A stretch of DNA of 64,000 bases from Streptomyces echinatus (GCF_014203595.1 NZ_JACHJK010000015.1:62001-126000); one strand, 5' to 3'; shown: positions 32,959-42,539, counted from the first letter of the stretch. The notes: generated by a model from the letters alone, not told the origin. Made by a program: numbers and translations.

Positions 32959-34465
32959 ACCGCCGCGGAAGGCCCAGCGGGTTGTCGTCCCGCAGCTCGG
33001 CCGGCAGCAGTGCCTCGGGCGCGTTCTGGTAGACGACCGGCCGCAGCCACCGTTCGATGGCCGTACCGCCCACGGAGGTGGACGTGGAGGTGGTCGCCGG
33101 GTACGGCCCCCCGTGGTGCTGGGCCGGTGCCACGGCGACACCGGTCGGCCAGCCGTTGACCAGCACGCGCCCGGCCAGCGGGGTCAGCTCGGCGAGGAGC
33201 TCCGGGCCGCGGCCGCGGCCGGCGGCCTCGTCCGAGGACAGCTGGACCGTCGCCGTGAGGTTGCCCGGCAGCCGCGACAGGACGGTCCTCGCCTCGTCCT
33301 CGTCGGCGTAGCGGGCCACCACGGTCACCGGCCCGAAGCACTCCTCCAGCAGCAGGTCGTACGCGCCCTCCGCGGCCAGCCGCTGCGCCGGCACGGTGAG
33401 GAAGCCCGCGCTGACCGCGTGCTCGCCGCCCGCGCCCGGGGTGACCGGGGAGTCCACGTCCGGGAGCTGCGCGCGCTCGGCCACGCCCGCGAGGAAGTTG
33501 TCCCGCATGCGGTGGTCCAGCAGCACTCCCGCGTCGGTGTCGCTGACGGCGTCGGTCAGGGACTTCACCAGCCGGTCGCCCGCCCCGCCGGACGGCACCA
33601 GCACCAGGCCGGGCTTGACGCAGAACTGGCCGACGCCGAGGGTCATCGACCCCGCGAGGCCGCCGCCGATCTCCTCGGCCCGCTCGGCCGCGGCGGCCTC
33701 GGTCACCAGGACCGGGTTCAGCGAACCCAGTTCGCCGTGGAAGGGGATCGGCACCGGGCGCGCGGCGGCGGCGTCGAAGAGGGCCCGTCCGCCCCGTACC
33801 GAACCGGTGAAGCCCGCGGCGGCGACCAGCGGGTGCCCGATCAGCCCGACGCCCGCCTCGAACCCGTGCACCAGCCCGATCACGCCCTCGGGGATCCCGT
33901 GTTCGGCGGCGGCCCGGCGCAGCACCTTGGCGACCAGCTCGGACAGGGCCGGGTGGTCGGGGTGGGCCTTGACGACGACCGGGCAGCCCGCGGCCAGCGC
34001 GCTCGCGGTGTCGCCGCCGGCGACGGAGAAGGCGAAGGGGAAGTTGGAGGCGGAGTAGACGGCGACGACGCCGAGCGGCACCTTGTAGCGGCGCAGGTCC
34101 GGGACGGGCGGGGTCGCCGTGTCGTCGGGGTGGTCCACGACGACGTCGAGGAAGGCGCCCTCGTCGACGATGCCGGCGAAGGACCGCAACTGGTACGTCG
34201 TACGGGCGAGTTCGCCGGTCAGCCGGGCCGGGCCGAGCGCCGTCTCGGCGTCGGCGGTCTCCACCAGGCCGTCCCGGGCCGCGTCCAGGCCCGCGGCGGC
34301 GGAGCGCAGGAAGGCGGCGCGGACCGCGCGGTCGGCGAGGGCGCCGCGCGCGGCGTGGGCCGCCCGGACGGCCTCGTCCACTTCCTCGGCTGTGGCCTCC
34401 ACCGCAACCTGTTCACGCTGCTTCCCGGTGCGCGGGTCGACACTCCAGACTGGTGCTGCTGCCAC
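32936..34465 (-). CDS. Alpha-ketoglutarate semialdehyde dehydrogenase-type aldehyde dehydrogenase
   Basis: The 509-residue NAD(P)-dependent aldehyde dehydrogenase has the catalytic Cys282 in VGQFCVKPG and the general base Glu245 in PFHGELGSLNPV. The asparagine of YSASNFPFAF is at about 141. The HGELGSLNP and GQFCVKPG pattern is typical of 2,5-dioxopentanoate (ketoglutarate semialdehyde) dehydrogenases, which finish oxidative uronate, aldarate and pentose routes. I chose the GTG at 34465, which has GGGAGGG seven bases upstream; frames further upstream give non-family residues. It is divergent from an IclR regulator. Confidence 0.88.
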   Translation of the reverse strand: MAAAPVWSVDPRTGKQREQVAVEATAEEVDEAVRAAHAARGALADRAVRAAFLRSAAAGLDAARDGLVETADAETALGPARLTGELARTTYQLRSFAGIVDEGAFLDVVVDHPDDTATPPVPDLRRYKVPLGVVAVYSASNFPFAFSVAGGDTASALAAGCPVVVKAHPDHPALSELVAKVLRRAAAEHGIPEGVIGLVHGFEAGVGLIGHPLVAAAGFTGSVRGGRALFDAAAARPVPIPFHGELGSLNPVLVTEAAAAERAEEIGGGLAGSMTLGVGQFCVKPGLVLVPSGGAGDRLVKSLTDAVSDTDAGVLLDHRMRDNFLAGVAERAQLPDVDSPVTPGAGGEHAVSAGFLTVPAQRLAAEGAYDLLLEECFGPVTVVARYADEDEARTVLSRLPGNLTATVQLSSDEAAGRGRGPELLAELTPLAGRVLVNGWPTGVAVAPAQHHGGPYPATTSTSTSVGGTAIERWLRPVVYQNAPEALLPAELRDDNPLGLPRRFNGALQR

Positions 34466-34528
34466 CGCGGGTCCCTCCCATAAAAGGCCGCACTGTCCCA
34501 GAACTATCCGGTTCACCCATCAGTCGCG

Positions 34529-34544
34529 TTCGATATACTGAACA
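34529..34544. promoter_or_regulatory. Candidate operator between aldehyde dehydrogenase and IclR genes
   Basis: GTTC (34529-34532) and GAAC (34541-34544) form an inverted repeat with a TATA core in an AT-rich divergent intergenic stretch. IclR regulators bind short imperfect palindromes of this size, so this could be the control site for both genes. The arms are only four bases, so support is modest. Confidence 0.35.
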
Positions 34545-34618
34545 CTGTCTCTGATGATGAATACGCTGCTCGGAGACTATATATCTCAGGTCCTCGTCGA
34601 ACGAAGGGGTCAAGGGCG

Positions 34619-35392
34619 ATGACGGCAGCCGACGCAGGGGGCGGGGCGCAGGTCAAGTCCGCGGTACGGACCGTGGAACTGCTCGAATATTTCGCCGGAC
34701 GGCCCGGTATGCACTCCCTCGCGGCCGTGCAGGAGGCCGTGGGCTATCCGAAGTCCAGTCTGTACATGCTGCTGCGCACGCTGGTGGAGCTGGGCTGGGT
34801 GGAGACGGACGCCACGGGCACGCGATACGGCATCGGGGTGCGGGCGCTGCTCGTGGGCACGTCGTACATCGACGGCGACGAGGTGGTGGCCGCCGCCCGC
34901 CCGACCCTGGACCGGCTCTCCGACGACACCACGGAGACCATCCACCTGGCCCGGCTCGACGGCACCAACGTGGTCTACCTGGCCACCCGCCAGTCCCAGC
35001 ACTACCTGCGGCCCTTCACCCGGGTCGGCCGCCGGCTGCCGGCCCACTCCACCTCCCTCGGCAAGGCGATCCTGGCCAGCTACCCGGACGAGCAGGTGCG
35101 CAAGCTGCTGCCGGAGACGCTGCCCGCGCTCACCGAGAACACCCTCACCGACCGGGAGGAGCTCATCGAGGAGCTGCACCAGGTCCGGGAGCAGGGCTTC
35201 GCCGTCGACCGCGAGGAGAACACGCTGGGCCTGCGCTGCTTCGGTGTCGCCATCCCCTACCGCACGCCCGCCCGGGACGCCATCAGCTGCTCGGTCCCGG
35301 TGGCCCGGCTGACCCCGGCGCACGAGCAGATGATCAAGGACGCGCTGTTCGACGCGCGGGACCGGCTGACGCTGGCGACGCGCAGGCTCTGA
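34619..35392 (+). CDS. IclR-family transcriptional regulator
   Basis: The 257-residue regulator has an N-terminal winged helix (SAVRTVELLEYFAGRPGMHS, then EAVGYPKSSLYMLLRTL) and a C-terminal IclR effector domain with LPAHSTSLGKAILAS. IclR proteins usually regulate neighbouring catabolic genes in response to the pathway substrate. Here the divergent partner is the ketoglutarate semialdehyde dehydrogenase gene. The ATG at 34619 has a purine-rich AAGGGG upstream. Confidence 0.93.
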   Translation: MTAADAGGGAQVKSAVRTVELLEYFAGRPGMHSLAAVQEAVGYPKSSLYMLLRTLVELGWVETDATGTRYGIGVRALLVGTSYIDGDEVVAAARPTLDRLSDDTTETIHLARLDGTNVVYLATRQSQHYLRPFTRVGRRLPAHSTSLGKAILASYPDEQVRKLLPETLPALTENTLTDREELIEELHQVREQGFAVDREENTLGLRCFGVAIPYRTPARDAISCSVPVARLTPAHEQMIKDALFDARDRLTLATRRL

Positions 35393-35431
35393 GCTCTCCG
35401 GAGCACGGGTCCGGATCGTAGGCTCGGAGCC

Positions 35432-35917
35432 ATGGAGATCGCGCTGCGGGCCGTCCGGGACAGTGACCTGCCGGAGTTCCACCGGCAGATGACCGACCCG
35501 GAGGCCGCCCGGATGGCCGCGTTCGGCCCGGCGGACCTCGGCGGCCCGGGCGCCTTCCGGGACTACTGGAAGCGCCTGCGGGACACCTCCCACGTGCTGC
35601 GCACGGTCGTGGCCGACGGGACGGTGGCCGGCACCGCGGCGGTCTACGGCGTGGCCGGCGAGCGCGAGGTGACGTACTGGATCGACCGTGCGTACTGGGG
35701 CCGGGGCGTGGCGACGGCCGCGTTGCGGGCCCTGCTCGCCGAGGTTCCCGAACGGCCGCTGTACGCGCGTGCGGCGGCCGACAACGCCGGCTCGCTGCGC
35801 GTGCTGGAGAAGTGCGGGTTCCACGAGACCGCCCGGGCGCGGGGGTTCGCCGACGCGCGCGGGCGTGAGATCGAGGAGGTCGTACTCATCCTGGAGGCCC
35901 GGACCGGCGGTCGGTGA
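35432..35917 (+). CDS. GNAT-family N-acetyltransferase (RimJ/RimL-like)
   Basis: The 161-residue GNAT protein has the acetyl-CoA loop in YWIDRAYWGRGVATAALRAL and the C-terminal VLEKCGFHETARARG motif of the RimJ/RimL group. The acceptor is not predictable. It stands 39 bases after the IclR gene on the same strand and may be read through from it, but no functional link is evident. Confidence 0.88.
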   Translation: MEIALRAVRDSDLPEFHRQMTDPEAARMAAFGPADLGGPGAFRDYWKRLRDTSHVLRTVVADGTVAGTAAVYGVAGEREVTYWIDRAYWGRGVATAALRALLAEVPERPLYARAAADNAGSLRVLEKCGFHETARARGFADARGREIEEVVLILEARTGGR

Positions 35918-36031
35918 GCCGGGCGGACCGGCGGGCGGTGAGCCGGGGCGGGGCGGGTCTCCTCCCCTCGGGGGAGGGAGATCGTCACGGGGCAGGACGC
36001 GGATCGGCCGTCCGTGCGGGAACCTTCGGCC

Positions 36032-37276
36032 ATGACCGCCTCGACTGTGTCCCTGTTCGGCCGGCGGGCGCGGCGGCGCTGGGTGCATCTGATCCTGGGC
36101 GGTGCGCTCGCCATGCCGTACGTCTTCCTCGGCTCGGTGATCCTCGGGCCGTTCACCGGCTCCGCCGGCGTCTTCACCTCGCTGCCGCTCCAACTGGCCT
36201 CGTTCGCCATCGGGTTGCCGGTCGCGGCCGTCACCTCCCTGTTCCCGCCGACCCGCCCGCTGGAGTCCGGTGCGGTCCGCGCCCTGTGCGGGACCGACGG
36301 GGACGCCCTGGCCCACGGTCCGGCCCGGACCCGGGGCGAACGGGCGCGCACCGCCGCCTGGTTCACGCTCCACCTGGGACTCGGCGGGATCGTCTCCGGG
36401 ATGTCGCTGGCCGTACCGTCGCTCGCGGTCTTCCTGATCGTCCTGCCGCCGTTCGCCTGGCTGGGCGGCACCCGGCTCGGGCTGCCCGGAGCGCTCGACG
36501 CGTGGTGGGTGCGGGCCCTCACGCCGGTCGCCGGTGTGGCCATGCTGCTGGCGCTCGCCGCCTGTGCCGCCGGCTGCGGGGCGCTGCTGGCCCGCTGGGC
36601 GCCCGTGCTGCTCGGGCCCAGCCCGCGGGACCGGCTGGCCGCCGCCGAGGCCCGCGCCGCCGACCTCGCCGTGCGCAACCGGCTCGCCCGTGAGCTGCAC
36701 GACTCCGTCGGCCACGCCCTGAGCGCGGTCACCCTCCAGGCGAGCGCCGCCCGCCGGCTGCTGGACACCGACCCGGGGTTCGTCCGGGAGGCGCTCGCCG
36801 CCATCGAGGACACCACCCGCCGCACGGTCGGGGAACTCGACGCCGTCCTGGGCGTGCTGCGGGACGGCGACGCGCCCGGCACCGCTCCCGCCCCGACCCT
36901 CGCCGCCGACCTGGACGGGCTGCTGCGCCGCACCCGCGCCGCCGGGCAGCGGGTGACGGCCGTCGTCGGCACCGACCCCGCCACGCTGCCCCCGCTGGTC
37001 TCCCGTGAGGCGTACCGGATCGTGCAGGAGGGCCTCACCAACGCCCTCAAGCACGCCGGTGAACCGGTCAGCGTACGGATCGGCAGCGCCGGCGGCCGGC
37101 TGGAGATCACCGTGGAGAACCCTCTCGCCACCGCCCCGGCCCCCCGCCGTCCCGGTGGCGGCCACGGGCTGTCCGGCATCGCCGACCGGGTGCGGCTGCT
37201 GGGCGGCAGCGCGCACGCGGGGGCCGCCGGCGGACTCTGGCGGCTGCGGGTGCTCCTGCCCCTCGGCACCACGTGA
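36032..37276 (+). CDS. Two-component sensor histidine kinase (HisKA_3/NarL class)
   Basis: The 414-residue kinase has about five or six N-terminal membrane helices (residues 10-200), a dimerisation domain with the phospho-accepting His in RELHDSVGHALSAV, and a HATPase domain with the N box EGLTNALKHAG and the G box GGGHGLSGIADRV. It would phosphorylate the response regulator encoded 69 bases downstream. I use the ATG at 36032. The signal is unknown. Confidence 0.93.
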   Translation: MTASTVSLFGRRARRRWVHLILGGALAMPYVFLGSVILGPFTGSAGVFTSLPLQLASFAIGLPVAAVTSLFPPTRPLESGAVRALCGTDGDALAHGPARTRGERARTAAWFTLHLGLGGIVSGMSLAVPSLAVFLIVLPPFAWLGGTRLGLPGALDAWWVRALTPVAGVAMLLALAACAAGCGALLARWAPVLLGPSPRDRLAAAEARAADLAVRNRLARELHDSVGHALSAVTLQASAARRLLDTDPGFVREALAAIEDTTRRTVGELDAVLGVLRDGDAPGTAPAPTLAADLDGLLRRTRAAGQRVTAVVGTDPATLPPLVSREAYRIVQEGLTNALKHAGEPVSVRIGSAGGRLEITVENPLATAPAPRRPGGGHGLSGIADRVRLLGGSAHAGAAGGLWRLRVLLPLGTT

Positions 37277-37344
37277 CCGCACCGGCACCCCGTGACCCCG
37301 GCCGCCCCGGCGGCCCTTCCGCACCCCGACCGTGAGGAACCCCC

Positions 37345-38004
37345 ATGCCCCAGCCCGCCATCCGGATCGTCCTCGCCGACGACGAGCGCATGGTCCGCAC
37401 CGCCCTGCGCGCCATCCTCGCCGCCGAGCCCGGCCTGGATGTGGTCGGCGAGGCGGCGACCGGCGCCGAGGCCGTGTCCGTGGTCCGGGAGCTGCGGCCC
37501 GACGTCGTGCTCATGGACGTCCGGATGCCCGGGACCGACGGCATCCGGGCCACCGAGCGGATCGTCGGCACGATGGCGGACCCGCCGCGGATCGTCGTCG
37601 TGACGACCTTCGAGAACGACTCCTATGTGTACGACGCCCTGCGCGCCGGCGCCGCGGGCTTCCTGCTCAAGCGGTCCGACGCCGACACCCTCGTGCAGGC
37701 GGTACGGCTGGTCGCCCGCAGCGACAGCCTGCTGTTCCCGTCGGCGGTACGGGCCCTCGCGGCCGAGCACGCCCGGGCGGACGCCCCGCCCGCGCCCTGG
37801 GTGAGCCGGCTCACCGGCCGCGAGGGCGACGTGCTGCGGCTCATGGCCGCGGGGCTGGCCAACGCGGAGATCGCCCGGCGCCTGGACGTGGGACCGGCCA
37901 CGGTGAAGACGCACGTGGCGGCCGTGCTCGCGAAGACCGGCACCCGGGACCGCACCCAGGCGGTGATCGCGGCGTACCGGGGCGGCTTCCTGAACGCCGG
38001 ATGA
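37345..38004 (+). CDS. NarL/LuxR-family response regulator
   Basis: The 219-residue protein has a receiver domain with the acidic pair ADDE near residue 13 and the phosphoacceptor Asp in PDVVLMDVRMPGTDG. The C-terminal LuxR helix-turn-helix is in TGREGDVLRLMAAGLANAEI. A GAGGAA site precedes the ATG. It is the cognate partner of the preceding histidine kinase. The next gene, a penicillin-binding protein, follows 53 bases later on the same strand, so a cell-wall-related role is possible but unproven. Confidence 0.95.
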   Translation: MPQPAIRIVLADDERMVRTALRAILAAEPGLDVVGEAATGAEAVSVVRELRPDVVLMDVRMPGTDGIRATERIVGTMADPPRIVVVTTFENDSYVYDALRAGAAGFLLKRSDADTLVQAVRLVARSDSLLFPSAVRALAAEHARADAPPAPWVSRLTGREGDVLRLMAAGLANAEIARRLDVGPATVKTHVAAVLAKTGTRDRTQAVIAAYRGGFLNAG

Positions 38005-38057
38005 GAAAGCCGGGCGTACGGGAACGATTGCCCCCTACCGATCGTCTTCCGGGCGGG

Positions 38058-39512
38058 ATGAACAAGACGATCAGGCGGGCGTCCGTCTTCGCGCTGCTGC
38101 TCGTGCTCGCCCTGTTGGCCAGGGCGACATGGGTGCAGTACTACGACGGCAAGGCCCTCGCAGAAGACAACCACAACCGGCGGAACGCGATCGACACGTA
38201 CTCGGCGCCGCTCGGGAACATCATCGTGGCCGGGAACGCCATCACCGGTTCGGCGCGGACGAAAGGCGGCGACCTCGCCTACAAACGCACGTACAAGGAC
38301 GGCAAGCTGTACGCGGCGGTGACCGGTTACGCCTCGCAGGCCTACGCGCCCACGCAGCTGGAGGGCATCTACGCGGACCTGCTCAACGGCACGGACACCC
38401 GGCTGAAGACGATGATGGACACCGTCACGGACCGGCGCGCCGACCCGGGCAACATCCTCACGACGATCGACCCGGCCGTGCAGAAGGCGGCCTACCGGGC
38501 GCTCGGCGGCAACAAGGGCGCGGCCGTGGCGATGGACCCCAAGACCGGCAGGATCCTCGCGGTCGTGTCCACCCCGTCGTACGACCCCGCCACGCTCACC
38601 GACGCGAACGAGGCCGGATCGGCCTGGAAGGCGCTCAACGCGGACAAGGACAAGCCGCTGACCAACCGCGCGCTGCGGCAACCGCTGCCGCCGGGCTCGA
38701 CGTTCAAGCTGGTCGTGGCGGCGGCCGCGCTGGAGGACGGGCTGTACAAGAACGTGGACGCGCACACCGACAGCCCGGACCCCTACATCATGCCGGGCAC
38801 GGTGCGCCCGCTGCCGAACGAGAGCAAGTCGGCGCCGTGCAGGAACGCCTCGATCCGGGTCGCCCTGCGGTACTCCTGCAACAACGTCTTCGGTCACATG
38901 GCCGTGGAGCTCGGGCAGGAGAAGGTGAAGGCGATGGCCGAGAAGTTCGGCTTCAACGACCAGGAGCAGGACGTTCCGGTGCGGGCGTACGCGAGCGTCT
39001 ACCCCTCCGACATGGACAAGGCCCAGACCGCGCTGTCCGGCATCGGCCAGTTCGACGTCACGGCGACCCCGCTCCAGATGGCCATGGTGTCCGCTGCCAT
39101 TGCCAACGGCGGCAAGCTGGTCTCGCCGCACATGGTGTCGCAGATCACCGACAGTGGCGGCGATGTGCTGGAGGACTACGACGAGAAGGCCGGCGCCGAG
39201 GAGATCATCAGCTCCACCACCGCCGAGCAGCTCCAGTCGGCGATGGAGACGGTGGTGAAGGACGGCACCGGTACGAACGCGCTGATCGACGGCGTGACCG
39301 TCGGCGGCAAGACCGGTACCGCGCAGCACGGCGAGAACAACAGCAAGACGCCGTACGCCTGGTTCACGTCCTACGGCAAGTCCGACTCCAACGGCAAGGA
39401 GGTCGCCGTGGCGGTCATGGTCGAGCAGTCGGACGCGGCCCGCTCGGAGGTCAGCGGCAACGGGCTGGCGGCGCCGGTGGCCAAGGCGATGATGCAGGCG
39501 GCGCTCAAGTAG
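38058..39512 (+). CDS. Penicillin-binding protein (class B transpeptidase, PbpA-like)
   Basis: The 484-residue protein has one N-terminal membrane anchor (ASVFALLLVLALLA, residues 8-21), a dimerisation region and a transpeptidase domain. The three active-site motifs are S214-T-F-K217, S273-C-N275 and KTGT in VGGKTGTAQHG. It cross-links peptidoglycan outside the membrane. Length and sequence resemble the small PbpA-like proteins of actinobacteria. GGGCGGG lies directly before the ATG at 38058. Two hairpins follow the gene. Confidence 0.94.
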   Translation: MNKTIRRASVFALLLVLALLARATWVQYYDGKALAEDNHNRRNAIDTYSAPLGNIIVAGNAITGSARTKGGDLAYKRTYKDGKLYAAVTGYASQAYAPTQLEGIYADLLNGTDTRLKTMMDTVTDRRADPGNILTTIDPAVQKAAYRALGGNKGAAVAMDPKTGRILAVVSTPSYDPATLTDANEAGSAWKALNADKDKPLTNRALRQPLPPGSTFKLVVAAAALEDGLYKNVDAHTDSPDPYIMPGTVRPLPNESKSAPCRNASIRVALRYSCNNVFGHMAVELGQEKVKAMAEKFGFNDQEQDVPVRAYASVYPSDMDKAQTALSGIGQFDVTATPLQMAMVSAAIANGGKLVSPHMVSQITDSGGDVLEDYDEKAGAEEIISSTTAEQLQSAMETVVKDGTGTNALIDGVTVGGKTGTAQHGENNSKTPYAWFTSYGKSDSNGKEVAVAVMVEQSDAARSEVSGNGLAAPVAKAMMQAALK

Positions 39513-39561
39513 CGCCGCTCGCTTCCTCCGCGTCCCGTCGTCGAGTGGGGCCGGTCAGGCG

Positions 39562-39636
39562 CCCGGCCCCCGCCACGGCACGATGCTGCCGGTGACGGGG
39601 GCCGGGTGGGAGCGGCTCTCCGGACGTCTGTCCGGA
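39562..39636. terminator. Two consecutive hairpins between PBP and HAD phosphatase genes
   Basis: The first hairpin pairs CCCGGCCCCCG (39562-39572) with CGGGGGCCGGG (39596-39606), and its loop contains further pairing (CAC, GGCA). The second pairs TCCGGAC (39619-39625) with GTCCGGA (39630-39636) around a four-base loop. They sit between convergent stops and probably terminate both genes. Confidence 0.7.
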
Positions 39637-39641
39637 CGGGC

Positions 39642-40439
39642 TCAGCTGACGAAGTACGTCGGGTTCGGCAGCTTGTACGTGCGGTCGGCGTGACCGCCGT
39701 CCAGGTCCGAGTACTGGTCGCCGAAGTTGGCGATGATCTCGTAGCCGAGGTCGCGCTCGATGTGCCCCCGCGTCCCGCCCTTGTACTGCACGGTCGTGCA
39801 GTTCCAGGTGCCCGGGGAGGCGCAGTCCTTCAGGTAGGCCGGCGGGTTGGCCTTGTCCTTGAGGAACATGTGGTCGGCGTCGAGGTTCACATCGGCGCCG
39901 ACCTTCTTCAGGTTCTCGACCGCGCCGGCGCGCTGCGCCTCGCTCAGGCCGGAGTTGTAGAAGACCTCGACGCCCTTGGACTCGGCGTACCGCACCAGCT
40001 CCGGGCTGCCGAAGACGGCCGGGCGGTCGGCCTTGTTCACGTAGTCGCTCCACGTGGTGGAGTTGTACGTGTAGTTGTAGCGCTTCTCGTAGTCGAGGCT
40101 GAGCAGCAGCGTGTCGTCGATGTCGAAGACGACGGCCGGCTTCTCGCCCCGGTGGTGCGCCTTGCGGGCGGCCTTGTCGATGTAGCGCTTGGCGTCGGCG
40201 TCGATGCGCGCCAGGTCCTCGGCGTACGGGCTGTCCGGGGACGCCTGGTAGACGCCGTTGCCGTCGGCGGTGGTGCCGTAGTAGGTGTCGATGTCCTTCA
40301 CCAGGAGACCGATGTTGTACGGCTCGTGGGTGGAGTTCGCCGTCGACTGACCGGCGGTGGCCGCGCCCGCGCCGTACAGCGCCGCACCGGCGACGACACA
40401 GGCGGCGCCGGCCGCGACCGCCTTGAGGGACTTCCGCAT
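39642..40439 (-). CDS. Secreted HAD-family acid phosphatase (class B-like)
   Basis: The 265-residue exported protein has a signal peptide (MRKSLKAVAAG, hydrophobic core, AxA region near residue 30). The HAD domain has motif I AVVFDIDDTLL (nucleophile and acid Asp), motif II in EVFYNSGLS and motif IV in IIANFGDQYSDLDGG. It resembles the acid phosphatase class B/5'-nucleotidase group that removes phosphate from organic esters outside the cell. A GGAGA site precedes the ATG. It is monocistronic by position. Confidence 0.9.
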   Translation of the reverse strand: MRKSLKAVAAGAACVVAGAALYGAGAATAGQSTANSTHEPYNIGLLVKDIDTYYGTTADGNGVYQASPDSPYAEDLARIDADAKRYIDKAARKAHHRGEKPAVVFDIDDTLLLSLDYEKRYNYTYNSTTWSDYVNKADRPAVFGSPELVRYAESKGVEVFYNSGLSEAQRAGAVENLKKVGADVNLDADHMFLKDKANPPAYLKDCASPGTWNCTTVQYKGGTRGHIERDLGYEIIANFGDQYSDLDGGHADRTYKLPNPTYFVS

Positions 40440-40629
40440 GGATTCTCCGGATCTGATGGTGAGAGTGATGTGCCAGCTCAGAGATTGTCTACGCGCATAA
40501 CACCCGGCTCTGCGAGGGCTGTTATCCGATCGATACGCACGTCTGTTCCACTCACGCCGGAGCCTTACCCTCCGGTTTCGCCCCGTCAGCGCTCCCTCCA
40601 GGGCGTCGTCTCGACCGCACAGCGCCGTG

Positions 40630-41660
40630 TCATGAGCGCGGAGCCGGGGTGCGGGTCCACTCCGCCCTGCGGCGCGCCAGTTCGTCGTCCACGTCGAGCC
40701 GGAAGGTGCGCGCCCGGACGTCGAGCGTGACGGGGTCTCCGGTGCGGACGAGGGCCATCGGACCATCGACGTGGGACTCGGGCGCCACGTGCAGCACGCA
40801 CGCGCCGTGACCCGTGCCGCTCATCCGGGCGTCGGAGATCCGGACCATGTCCCGCACCCCCTGCTTGAGCAGGGGGTCCGGGAGGGGAAGCATGCCGTAC
40901 TCGGGCATGCCCGGTCCGCCCTTGGGACCGGCGCCCCGCAGCACCAGCACGCTGTCGGCGGTGATGCCGAGCGCCGGGTCGTCGATGGTGCGCCGCATGG
41001 TCCGGTAGTCGTCGAAGACGACGGCCGGGCCGGTGTGCCGGAGCAGACGGGGCTCGGCGGCGATGTGCTTGATGACCGCACCGTCCGGGCAGAGGTTGCC
41101 GCGCAGCACCGCCACCCCGCCCTCGCTCGCGACCGGGTTGTCCCGGGGGCGGATGACGTCGTCGTCGTGCACCCGGGCGCCCGCCAGCTGTTCCCGCAGG
41201 GTGTCGTGGGAGACCGTCGGCCGGTCCAGGTGGAGCAGGTCGGTGATCCGGGAGAGGAAGCCGGGCAGGCCGCCCGCGAAGTGGAAGTCCTCCATCAGGT
41301 ACCGCTGTCCGCCGGGCCGGACGTTCGCCGGCACGGGACCGTGCGGGCGATCCGGTCGAAGTCGTCCAGCGTGAGCCGTACGCCCGCCCGGCCGGCCATG
41401 GCGATCAGATGGATCACGGCGTTGGTGGAGCCGCCGAGGCCGAGCACGGTGGTGACGGCGTCCTCGAAGGCCTCCCGGGTGAGGATGCCGGAGAGCTTCC
41501 GGTCCCGCTGGACCAGTTCGACGACGGTCAGGCCCGCCCGTGCGGCCATCCGGTCGTACCCGGAGTCCACCGCCGGGATGCTGGACGCGCCCGGCACGGT
41601 CACGCCGAGGGCCTCGGCCGCCGCGACAAAAGAACTCGGGGCCGCCGACGGGCGGTTCAC
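40630..41660 (-). pseudogene. IlvD/Edd-family dehydratase remnant, 5'-truncated and frameshifted
   Basis: Two frames together cover only the C-terminal two thirds of an IlvD/Edd dehydratase. From 41660, one frame reads AAEALGVTVPGASSIPAVDSG through LTLDDFDRIARTVP; near 41335-41337 the sense switches to the next frame, continuing ANVRPGGQRYLMEDFHFAGGLP down to the conserved SDARMSGT near the C-terminus. A single missing C in a C-run at that point explains the shift. About 200 N-terminal residues, including the iron-sulfur cysteine region, are absent. The remnant begins exactly at the stop codon of the MBL gene (GTGA overlap). The family dehydrates dihydroxy-acids, aldonates or gluconate. Confidence 0.85.
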
Positions 41661-42418
41661 ACGGTCCGGATGTCACCCTCGACGGCGGCGTAGGTGGGCC
41701 GGCCGGAGATCTGCGCCGCGCGGACGGTGGCCGCCTCGCGGCTGAGCGTGGGGCCGACATGGGTGACGAGCAGCTCGCGCACCCGGGCGTCCCGGGCGAT
41801 ACGGCCGGCGTCCTCGGGCGTCAGATGGACCTGCCGGGGGTGTTCGCCGTCGCGATGCTCGTCGATGTCGGCCTCGCACAGGAACAGGTCGGCGCTGGAG
41901 GCGAGTTCGGTCAGCGCGGGGCAGGGTCCGCTGTCCCCCGAGTACGCCAGCACGCTGCCCTGGCACTCGGCGCGCAGCCCGTACGCCTCGGTGTCGTGGG
42001 CGACGGCACGGGCGGTCAGGCGCAGGTTCCAGTGCCGGACGTCGTGGCCGTCGTACAAGGTCCGGAAGTCGAAGACGCCCTTCAGGAACCCGACGTCCGG
42101 GCGGCCGAAGAAGCCGGCGAGGCGGGGCGCGCACTCCTGGGGCGCGTAGACGGGCACCGGCGCGGGCGGGGTCATGCCGCCGAAGGCGAACGCGTAGGCG
42201 GCGGCGAGCAGGTCGGCGCTGTGGTCGGCGTGCAGATGGGAGATCCAGATCGCGGTGAGCCGGGCGGGATCCGTGTGCCGCTGCAACGCGGCGAACGAAC
42301 CGGGGCCGGCGTCCACCCACACCTCGGCGCCGCCGCCGGACACCAGGTACCCCGAGCAGGGCCGGTCCGGGCCCGGGTGCGGGGAGGCGGTACCGAGGAC
42401 GGTGAGGGTGAGCGGCAT
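41657..42418 (-). CDS. MBL-fold metal-dependent hydrolase (ribonuclease Z-like group)
   Basis: The 253-residue metallo-beta-lactamase-fold protein has the zinc motif SHLHADHSADL, VWVDAGPGSF before it, VLAYSGDSGPCPAL, a later EADIDEH and the distal His in LLVTHVGP. This set matches the RNase Z-like/ElaC-type single-domain hydrolases common in actinobacteria. The substrate is not predictable. I start it at the ATG at 42418 (MPLTLTVLGTASPHPG); the longer open frame upstream is spurious. Its 3' end adjoins the decayed dehydratase. Confidence 0.88.
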   Translation of the reverse strand: MPLTLTVLGTASPHPGPDRPCSGYLVSGGGAEVWVDAGPGSFAALQRHTDPARLTAIWISHLHADHSADLLAAAYAFAFGGMTPPAPVPVYAPQECAPRLAGFFGRPDVGFLKGVFDFRTLYDGHDVRHWNLRLTARAVAHDTEAYGLRAECQGSVLAYSGDSGPCPALTELASSADLFLCEADIDEHRDGEHPRQVHLTPEDAGRIARDARVRELLVTHVGPTLSREAATVRAAQISGRPTYAAVEGDIRTV

Positions 42419-42447
42419 AGCAGGGAGCGTACGGTGCCCGGCGGCCC

Positions 42448-42539
42448 GCTCCGGCTCGTTTCGGCAAGGTGGGACCGGGCCGGCGGGTTCCGGGGCGCTC
42501 CGGCTCGTTCCGGCTCTCTCCGGCGCGGTGGGACCGGGC
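42448..42539. repeat. Imperfect direct repeat in the gap before the MBL gene
   Basis: The segment 42448-42480 (GCTCCGGCTCGTT, then GGTGGGACCGGGC) recurs at 42497-42539 with a ten-base expansion (GCTCCGGCTCGTT, then GGTGGGACCGGGC). It fills most of the 143-base gap between the MBL gene and the small gene at 42562. No function is evident. Confidence 0.55.
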
